Assembly: GCA_910592005.1 (NCBI GenBank)
Contig: CAJVPP010002032.1
Coordinates: 1-16,656 of the forward strand
DNA from: Funneliformis mosseae
Lineage: Eukaryota > Glomeromycota > Glomeromycetes > Glomerales > Glomeraceae
DNA length: 16,656 nt
Direction: 5' to 3'
The first letter of the stretch is position 1, and every line of letters begins with the position of its first letter. Under the pieces are notes generated by a model. It saw only the letters and a program-made list of their open reading frames with translations. It was not told the origin of the DNA and made no database searches. Shown here in pieces: positions 9,738 to 16,656 of this stretch. A program made the translations under genes and the position numbers.

Positions 9738-12595
9738 TTATTCTCTATTATTTTGTTGCATTAAGAGATTATCCAAACTTTCTTTATACCAATAAATAGC
9801 ATCGTTAATACTTTTTTCTGTTCCCTCACCTTTTTCATACAAATTTGCAAGACATTTTTGCGCATTGCTATTTCCTCCTTCAGCAGCTGATTTAAATAAA
9901 TCAAATGCCTTATTTTTATCAACGTCAACAACAATTCCATGCTCATAATAATATCCAACCTTATATTGAGCCTCCAAATATCCTTGATTAGCCGATTTCT
10001 TAAAAAATTCAAATGCTCTCACGAAATTTTTACAAACAGCTTTTCCTGTTTCGTAAATTTCACCTAATTTATATAATGCAACATTATTGTTATCATTTGC
10101 AGCTATATGATACCAATAATTAACTTTATCTAAATCACTAACTAAACTATTAAAAGACAATTTGTGTACATCAAAATCTTGAATTCCGGCTGCCTCGTTA
10201 TATAATTCCAATCCCCTTTTTTTATTAATTTCCGTTCCAATTCCATTAATATAGCAATCACCAAGCTGAAATTTTGCATCTATATCTCCTTGATTAGCAG
10301 CTTTTTGATAATATTCAAATGCTTTCAGCACATCCTTTTCCACACCATTACCTAATTCATAAAATTCGCCCAAATTATACTGTCCAACTTTAAATCCTTT
10401 TTCAGCAGCTTTCTGATACCAATACAAGGATTTTTCTGAATTCTTTTCCGATCCTTCACCAACTTGATATAAAATGCCAAGAATAACTTGTGCGTCTTCA
10501 TGTCCATTTTCTGCAGCTTTCTGATACCAATAAAAGGCTTTTTCTGGATTTTTCCGTACCTTCACCATTTCGATATAAACATCCAAGATTAAATTGTGCG
10601 TCTTCATGTCCATTTTCTGCAGCTTTCTGATACCAATAAAAGGCTTTTTCTGGATTCTTTTCCGTACCTTCACCAATTTGATATAAAATGGCAAGAATAA
10701 CTTGTGCGCTTATATTCCCATTTTCAGCAGCTTTCTGATACCAATAAAAAGATTTTTCTGGATTTTTTTCCGTACCATCACTATTTCGATATAAACATCC
10801 AAGATTAAATTGTGCATCTTCATGTCCATTTTCAGCAGCTTTCTGATACCAATAAAAGGCTTTTTCTAGATTCTTTTCCATACCTTCACCATTTTGATAT
10901 AAAATGCCAAGATTAAATTGTGCGTCTTCATGTCCATTTCAGCTGCTTTCTGATACCAATAAAAGGCTTTTTCTGGATTTTTTTCCGTACCTTCACCATT
11001 TCGATATAAACATCCAAGATTAATTTGTGCGTCTTCATATCCATTTTCAGCAGCTTTCTGATACCAATACAAGACTTTTTCTGGATTCTTTTCCGTACCA
11101 TCACCATTTTGATATAAAATGCCAAGAAAAACTTGTGCGATTATATGACCATTTTCAGCAGCTTTCTGATACCAAGAAAAGGCTTTTTCTGGATCCTTTT
11201 CCGTACCTTCACCATCTTGATATAAAATGCCAAGATTAACTTGTGCGTCTTCATGTCCATTTTCAGCTGCTTTCTGATACCAATAAAAGGCTTTTTCTGG
11301 ATTCTTTTCCGTACCTTCACCATTTCGATATAAACATCCAAGATTAAATTGTGCGATTATATGCCCATTTTCAGCAGCTTTCTGGTACCAATAAAAGGCT
11401 TTTTCTGGATGTTTTTCCGTACCATCACTATTTCGATATAAACGGCCAAGATTAAATTGTGCGTCTTCATGTCCATTTTCAGCTGCTTTCTGATACCAAT
11501 ACAAGGCTTTTTCCGGATTCATTTCCGTACCTTCACCATCTTGATATAAACATCCAAGATTAAATTGTGCATCTTCATGTCCATTTTCAGCAGCTTTCTG
11601 ATACCAATAAAAGGCTTTTTCTAGATTCTTTTCCATACCTTCACCATTTTGATATAAAATGCCAAGATTAAATTGTGCGATTATTTGCCCATTTTCTGCA
11701 ACTTTCTGATACAAAGGAAAGGCTTTTTCTGGATTCTTTTCCGTACCTTCACCATCTTGATATAAAATGCCAAGATTAACTTGTGCGTCTTCAAGTCCAT
11801 TTTCAGCAGCTTTCTGATACCAATAAAAGGCTTTTCCTGGATTCTTTTCCGTACCTTCACCATTTCGATATAAACATCCAAGATTAAATTGTGCGATTAT
11901 ATGCCCATTTCAGCAGCTTTCTGATACCAATAAATGGCTTTTTCTGGATTCTTTTCCGTACCTTCACCATTTCGATATAAACATCCAAGATTAAATTGTG
12001 CGATTATATGTCCCTTTTCTGCAGCTTTCTGATACCAATAAAAGGCTTTTTCTGGATTCTTTTCTGTACCTTCACCATTTAGAAATAAACTGCCAAGTGT
12101 AAACTGTGCACTACTGTCTCCTTTATTAGCACATAAGTAGATTGGTGAATTTGGTGAGTTAGTTGGAATATTATAGCAATAATTTTCTGATAAAGAGTTG
12201 GGTGAAGTTGGTATGCTCGATATTTCAGAATTTTTACAGTCGAGTACTTTTAAATTTCGATGACTTTGTAATATATCTGAGGCGTTCAATTCGTTATCTT
12301 TATTAGTATCTGTAATAGTTAAATTATCAATATTATCACAAATAATTAATTCAAGATGTCGAATCCTCTCTTCTAATTTATTAATATTTACTTGCTTGGC
12401 TTTGGCTTCATCTTCTTGTTCTCTAACTTTTTCTTCTAACTTATAAATAGTTTCTTTCTTGAATTTGGTTTCTTCTTCTCGCTCTCTAACCTTTTCTTCT
12501 AAATATTTGAATTGTGAAAGTAACCCTTCGTAATTTAGCTCTAATTCCTTAATTCTCGTTTCCAAGTCTTTTAGGGCTTTTTCTTTTAAAACCAT
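9738..12595 (-). CDS. Sel1-repeat (SLR) protein with N-terminal coiled coil; three frameshifts
   Basis: The ATG at 12593-12595 (MVLKEKALKDLE) lies in an A-rich context with G after the start. Residues 1-85 form a charged coiled coil with LEEKVRE-type repeats. A polar Ser/Asn/Pro linker follows, then Sel1 repeats of 36 residues with the pattern AQxxLGxxYxxGxGTEKNxEKAxYWYQKAAExG. Sixteen units carrying YWYQKAAE are nearly identical. About five more divergent units close the protein, ending LLMQQNNRE at TAA 9738. With frames joined it would be roughly 950 residues. Sel1 repeats form helical-pair solenoids that scaffold protein complexes and signalling; the partner here is unknown. Frame breaks lie at about 11907-11910 and 10936-10939 (TTTT reduced to TTT) and at 10544-10550 (T7 reduced to T5), judged against sister units. 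Either the gene is a recent pseudogene or the assembly has homopolymer errors. Confidence 0.88.
10408..12090 (-). repeat. 108-bp coding tandem repeat array (Sel1 units)
   Basis: The GCTTTCTGATACC-type landmark (plus strand; ACTTT in one unit, GGTACC in another) recurs at 10408, 10516, 10622, 10730, 10838, 10945, 11053, 11161, 11269, 11377, 11485, 11593, 11701, 11809, 11916 and 12024. Spacing is 108 bp, except 106 bp (10516-10622) and 107 bp (10838-10945 and 11809-11916), which mark the three frameshifts. Units at the 12.0-kb and 10.4-kb edges diverge, as expected for an array that grows in its middle by unequal exchange. Confidence 0.92.
12340..12595 (-). other. Coiled-coil region with three 21-residue repeats
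   Basis: Within residues 1-85 the pattern xLEEKVRExE recurs every 21 residues (YLEEKVRERE, KLEEKVREQE, KLEERIRHLE), three heptads each, with leucine or isoleucine at core positions. It probably drives oligomerisation of the Sel1 protein. The repeat is also visible in the DNA at 63-bp spacing around 12360-12510. Confidence 0.75.
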
Positions 12596-12615
12596 TTTTT
12601 TTTATTTTGTCTTGC

Positions 12616-12640
12616 ATAGAGAATTACCAATAGAGAATTA
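12616..12640. repeat. 11-bp direct repeat in the Sel1 5' leader
   Basis: ATAGAGAATTA occurs at 12616-12626 and 12630-12640, 14 bp apart, about 20-45 bases upstream of the Sel1 ATG on the minus strand. It may be a regulatory or leader element or a chance duplication. Confidence 0.4.
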
Positions 12641-13370
12641 TCTTTTACCAGCCCTCGGTTTAAATTTTTCCCATTTGTAATTCTTTCCATAAATGATCTA
12701 GTCTGCTCGTATTAAAAAGGATTTAACCGGATCGTCTTACCAAATAAAGTTAAGTGTACTGTCTATTGTAAATTCCAATTATAAGCGAAGAAAAAAAAAT
12801 ACATTGCTTTAATTTATTTATATAAATTGCCTAATTATTATGGTTATTTTTTTTTGTAATGGCATATGATGAAAATAAACCTATAAATTTGTTTTTATAA
12901 TAACATACATTTATCTCATGACATTAGTAATCTACTTATTTTCTACATTGTTTAATCGCCACCATGTAAATAAATAAAAGTAAAAATATTCGATGAACAC
13001 TTGAAAACATAAATGCTCGTATCAACAAATTTTACACAAAGCAAGGAAAGAAGACTTGATACGTGTAGAATATAGAGTTGAGAAAGTAATGACAAATTAT
13101 TTGAAATAGTCACGTGAGGTAATGTTAAGAAAGAATTTCTGAGAACGGTATTCTGAAAATTTTTGGAACAACTAATTTGTAAGACTTTTCTTTCGAAAAG
13201 AATCACAAAAAAAAGACGAGTCATCAAATGCTTCTCTAAAACGTTCAATAATTTAAATCGTCATCAATTTTTCATCCTGATGCAGTTTTTTATTTAGATA
13301 GCAATTATGAAGAAAGTAAAAGAATATGATAAGTATATAAACCAGTGTTGTGAAGTGATATGAAATAACA
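12641..13370. other. Upstream region of the Sel1 gene, no gene seen
   Basis: A+T-rich. A 98-codon minus-strand frame (12952-13248) is present, but it is hydrophobic, lacks recognisable motifs and is probably chance. The Sel1 promoter should lie in the part nearest 12650. Confidence 0.5.
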
Positions 13371-13455
13371 CATATGACACTAATGACATGTCACGTATCA
13401 TTATGTCATTCAGAGAACAAATGACAAGCATTTGAAATTATGTCATGTGACTTGT
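13371..13455. promoter_or_regulatory. Cluster of ATGACA/TGTCAT motifs
   Basis: About five to six copies of ATGACA or its complement lie in 85 bp. They include the perfect 10-bp palindrome TGACATGTCA (13384-13393) and TGTCATGTGAC near 13441. The cluster lies between the Sel1 gene start and the 3' end of the next gene. It could be a transcription-factor site cluster or the remains of a palindromic repeat. Confidence 0.35.
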
Positions 13456-13549
13456 AATTTCGGCCAGAATTAATTAATTTTATACATATTAGCAATGCTT
13501 AGTACTATTTATCATAAAATGTAAAAATCCTTTATTTAAACAAAATTTA

Positions 13550-14218
13550 TCACTGAACAATATAAATTGGAGCTTCTAAAGCCTCATTAAACAAACCAAG
13601 TAAATTCCATTTAGCCAATGGATTATCTGCTAGATGAATATCATACCCGCCTGCCTCAAAATCATTAGTTTTTTCAACTAACGCTTCATTATTATTTAAA
13701 TTATTTTCTGTATTAACCATTTCAATCCAATTTTCAACCATTTTAGTCCAATGTTCAGGATTAAGAACATTATTGTTATTAGTTTCTTTAATAGTATTAT
13801 CATTAATGTCTTGATCTATTGAATAAATATAATAATAAAATTAGTAAATATTAAATATTAAATAATGAATAAAATATTATACGAAATGGCTTTAACAGCC
13901 TTTTTTCATAAAAAAATCATACAAAATCATACAAAATGGCCATAATAGCCTTTTTTTCATAAAAATCATATGAAATTATACGAAACAATCATAACGGCCT
14001 TTTTTATAAAAAAATTGTATGTATGATGTTTATTTTACCTGTTTCAGATTCTTCAGTATCACTATCATTAAAAGCATTAAATGTAAATTTATCATCATCA
14101 TTTTCTTCTGATTGATCTTTTTAAATTGGTTTAGCAATATGCAATCGCTTATATTATCATTCAGAATTTCACATTTTCTCTTACATAATATATTACTTTG
14201 TAATTGAGCCATAGCCAA
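13550..14218 (-). CDS. Two-exon gene of unknown function, possibly transposon-derived
   Basis: Exon 1 (14218-14039) begins MAMAQLQSNILCKRKCEILN and continues into an acidic stretch (EENDDD, NDSDTEESET). Exon 2 (13815-13550) reads DQDINDNTIKETNNNN, then WTKMVENWIEMVN, then ADNPLAKWNLLGLFNEAL, ending EAPIYIVQ at TGA 13550-13552. The splice (ACAG|GTAAAA ... CAATAG|AT) is in phase only if one base is missing in exon 1; an A5 run at 14118-14122 sits exactly where the frame breaks. The restored protein would be about 148 residues. The DxxAKWxLxxLFxxxLxxP ending recalls the C-terminal tails of some fungal hAT-like transposase derivatives. That is an inference from memory and I do not claim the function. 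The neighbouring retroelement debris on the same strand fits a mobile origin. Confidence 0.5.
13816..14038 (-). other. Intron of the 13.5-kb gene
   Basis: 223-bp GT..AG intron on the minus strand, with donor GTAAAATAAAC and acceptor TTTATTCAATAG. It is about three times longer than the kinase introns, because it contains a 3 x 50-bp tandem repeat. Confidence 0.6.
13879..14026. repeat. Three tandem ~50-bp repeats inside the intron
   Basis: Units begin ATACGAAAT (13879), ATACAAAAT (13929) and ATACGAAAC (13978). Each has a GGC..GCC or GGCC core followed by T6-T7, CATAAAAA or ATAAAAA, and AT(C)ATA. The first two cores, GGCTTTAACAGCC and GGCCATAATAGCC, can form small stems. Confidence 0.75.
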
Positions 14219-14348
14219 AACCTTTTTATATTATAAAAATATTAATTTATATTATTAATTTGATTATATATAATAGATTCATTATTTTAATAAATATACT
14301 TATATGCAATTTATTTTGATGTTTTGAAAGAGCTGCAATAGTTTATCA

Positions 14349-16069
14349 TTATTTACTAATAATTGATGTAGAAGCATCGACAACTAAGCTATTTTTATAT
14401 TGTTTTATGTCATAATCAGTCATTGTTTCTTCATCAGGAAAGCTGACCTTAATATTGAGTGTTTGTTCAATTATCTCCATTTATTTCATAGTAGAGCTCA
14501 AGGTAAATGTGAGATCATCAAGTTTTAGAATGAGTTACAGGAAACTAGCTTTGATGAAATCTTTAAAATCATCATCAGTATTTTGCTCATGCATAGAGCC
14601 TCTTGCTTTCGTTCCTATAGAGATATCATGTAATCTGTATTGTTATTAATAGAAATGATTGTATTGTTGATCTATATTCAGAGAGATATTATCACTCCAA
14701 TCTAGTGATAAGGTAGGTGATTATTTTAGGGGATTATTGTTAGTATTCTTTAGCACAGAACATGAATTTGTGAGCTTACTAGTCAGTTTGGTTAGTTTCT
14801 GAGAACCATCTGTGATGATGTTAGTGAAAGTGATATTAGGGCTAATAGCTTTTTTACGAAGATGAATTGGAGCTTTATAATTGTTATATTATACCAGTTG
14901 AAATCATTGATATAATTGTTAGATGCTTTTATCTTGAGAAGTATGACATTTTTTTAAACAATCTTTGATTTTGTGATGCGATAAGAAGCAGATAGTACAT
15001 AATTTGACTTTAGTCTCAGTCCATTCTACGTGTTTGCTATTGATGGTAAAATTATCATTACTGATTGCTACTTTATAGTCATTAGCTGAAGAAAAATAAA
15101 AAAACACATGTTGTAAATTATGATAATTCAATCTGATCTTAGAAATAATCAAGCTATAGCATTAACCATCAATCCTAATTCAAATAAGTCTTTACTCATA
15201 GTGTAATGAGGAAGACATATTAGTTTAGCTGAGAATTTAAATCGTTTTAAGATTTTATCACACAGAATGTCACACATATAGAAATGAACTATATTGTTAA
15301 GAAGAAAGACACTGTGACCTTTCTTAAATTTAATAAAATTAGCGTCTGAATCGTATATGATCATAGCTTATTGCCAGAGGTTTTTTGTTTCTATATTAAA
15401 TCTGATGATCTTACTAAATCGGGAGAGATTTTTTTGATATGCATTTCTGTACATCCAATTGGATTTCAGTAACTTTGATTAATTGTTATAGAATAAATGA
15501 ATGTTTTAGCATGATTTTGAGGGATAAAAACATGTGATTTTTTAAATTAGGTAGATTAATTTTGCAAAACGTGTCCCTTTCATCCGATTGGTCCTCAGGG
15601 TATTTAATAAATACTACATCTAAAAATAAGTCAAACTGATCGAAAATAAGGTTAGTAATATCAGAGATTATTGTTTGAGGAAATTTTTTCAGGGTAATTG
15701 TTCACTGAGAAAATGCGAAAAAATTCATTTTTTTAGTGAAAATTTCTTGAGAGCTTTTCTTATTATTCAAAAAATTGTCTGAGGTATCATTAGTGTAATT
15801 GACATTTATGAATACTTGGTTAAGAGTGACAACTAGAGTTGTTTCACCTGTCAAAACTTCTTTGCCTTTCCTTTATCAAGCGAAAGAGGGTTAATGTCTA
15901 TAATAACTGGAGTTTCTTTGTTGTTGTTATTAGTAGAAATACTACTTTTAGGTTCAGTAGTTTGTAAAATATTCTGTCTTTTACTTAGTTGTTGCTCTGA
16001 AGTGTTAGAATGAGAGCAAGATTGTTGTTTTTATTAGGTTTTATTATTCTCTTTCTTTGGTCTGCCCAT
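14349..16069 (-). pseudogene. Decayed retroelement ORF1-like gene with CCHC zinc knuckle
   Basis: Homology-like pieces run in order on the minus strand. They are: MGRPKKENNKT (from ATG 16069) with a double stop; a Ser/Thr/Asn/Gln-rich stretch to DINPLSLDKGK; a one-base loss near 15863-15872; EVLTGETT, then MNFFAFSQ, FDQFDLFLDVVFIKYPEDQ and VTEIQLDVQK with internal stops; a frame at 15364-15149 ending LFELGLMVNAIA; a frame at 15152-14919 with the zinc knuckle; then HDISIGTKARGS, DDDFKDFIKASF and SFPDEETMTDYDIKQYKN to stops at 14349. From recall, this order (MGRPKK start, IKYPEDQ, GLGLMV, CxxCxxxxHxxxxC, VSIGTKA, DDFxDFI) is that of a repeated zinc-knuckle ORF1-type protein next to non-LTR reverse transcriptases in Rhizophagus. 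It would bind the element's RNA. At least eight stops or shifts mean it is dead. No reverse-transcriptase ORF follows in the window. Confidence 0.65.
14958..14999 (-). other. CCHC zinc knuckle in the decayed ORF1
   Basis: CTICFLSHHKIKDC fits C-x2-C-x4-H-x4-C exactly, the retroviral/retrotransposon nucleic-acid-binding zinc knuckle. All four ligands survive although the gene around it is broken. Confidence 0.75.
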
Positions 16070-16263
16070 GTTGTGAAAAGAATCCTTATAAAAAATAAAA
16101 ATATTTTTTTTTTTTAGTATTCAATATATCAGAGAGGTCATATAACAAAAGAATGACACACACGAGTCATGTAAATCCTTACTACTGCTAATACAATTTC
16201 TAGGAAGATCATGATTGACTCAATTATCAGCCCTAATCTCATTAATACACTGATCTAAAGATT

Positions 16264-16277
16264 GTCACCCAGGTGAC
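16264..16277. repeat. Palindrome GTCACC-CA-GGTGAC
   Basis: Six-base perfect arms around CA. It lies in the relatively G+C-rich patch at about 16260-16310, roughly 200 bases upstream of the ORF1-like ATG. GGTCAC recurs at 16300-16305. Confidence 0.55.
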
Positions 16278-16549
16278 CTTCCAGAAGCAGAACCCCCAAG
16301 GTCACTAGATCTTAAAACCACTGTTAAATTTGGATAAAAGGATCACTTTCAGTTACAGATACTTTTAGTTGATTATATTTTCTGTCTTTATCAATACCAA
16401 TTAGAATCGCTATTACCTCTGTCTGATATCAGGATTTTATATATGATCAGGAAGGCTTAAATATTATCATCTTTATAAAATCTGAGAAAGGTAAGTGGCT
16501 ATTATATCTATATTATCAAATGCATCTAGTAATTAAACCTGGCCTCTAC

Positions 16550-16571
16550 TCCAATTGACAATTCAATTGGA
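16550..16571. repeat. Perfect 8-bp hairpin
   Basis: TCCAATTG (16550-16557) and CAATTGGA (16564-16571) are separated by a six-base loop. No role can be assigned. Confidence 0.5.
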
Positions 16572-16656
16572 TAGTTTTACGGTGTGACGGGTAAAATTTT
16601 AGATAGATTTAATTGGTAGAATAGAAAGTCAATTTTATTGCCATGTAGATCTTCTA

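Larger units (their letters stand above)
16070..16656. other. Upstream flank of the ORF1-like pseudogene
   Basis: No open coding frame is recognised. It contains a T12 tract at about 16107-16118, a palindrome at 16264-16277, a repeated GGTCAC nearby, and a perfect hairpin at 16550-16571. It may be the 5' untranslated region of the element on the minus strand, but no element boundary is visible. Confidence 0.4.

Noticed and set aside
10928..11881. Extra open frames on both strands across the Sel1 array
   Set aside because: A 108-bp period is a multiple of three, so any frame open in one unit stays open in all. These are shadows of the Sel1 frame.
10408..12090. Regularly spaced repeats resembling a CRISPR array
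   Set aside because: The repeats have no unique spacers, encode Sel1 units throughout, and the genome is eukaryotic.
12952..13248. 98-codon minus-strand frame
   Set aside because: No motif, hydrophobic chance-like composition, and no intron or homology support.
14455..14649. 64-codon plus-strand frame
   Set aside because: It lies antisense to the better-supported ORF1-like pseudogene (the VSIGTKA and DDFKDF region).

Overview
The window looks like nuclear DNA of an arbuscular mycorrhizal fungus of the Glomeromycotina, most likely Rhizophagus or a close relative. The reasons are the strong A+T richness with long poly(A)/poly(T) runs, short GT..AG introns of about 70 bp, a tyrosine-kinase-like (TKL) protein kinase with a cysteine-rich N-terminal module, and a long Sel1-repeat gene. 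Both gene families are greatly expanded in these fungi. The assignment rests on recalled family knowledge, not on a database search.

Layout. 2-1820 (+): a TKL kinase locus. A cysteine-rich module (2-346) is followed by a disrupted linker, then an intact kinase domain with two introns, then an in-frame TGA (1441-1443), after which the family's usual C-terminal tail continues in the same frame. 1821-2967: no gene seen. 2968-3772: an 805-bp element with 31-bp terminal inverted repeats and TAA target duplications, carrying a frameshifted coding fragment. 3776-9700: about 5.9 kb with no convincing gene, only poly(T)/poly(A) tracts and some weak possible coding remnants. 9738-12595 (-): a Sel1-repeat protein with an N-terminal coiled coil and sixteen YWYQKAAE-type units at 108-bp spacing, interrupted by three frameshifts. 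12600-13549: intergenic, with a TGACA/TGTCA motif cluster. 13550-14218 (-): a two-exon gene of unknown function whose intron holds a 3 x 50-bp repeat. 14349-16069 (-): a heavily decayed ORF1-like gene of a retroelement with a CCHC zinc knuckle. 16070-16656: its upstream flank, with small palindromes.

The genes do not form an operon or an obvious system. The region reads as typical accessory fungal sequence: expanded signalling and scaffold families among mobile-element debris. The most informative signals are the TIR element with its coding cargo, the mosaic block structure of the Sel1 array, and the recurring frameshifts. Most of the frameshifts fall in A/T or other homopolymer runs, and these need to be separated from assembly errors before any locus is called a pseudogene.
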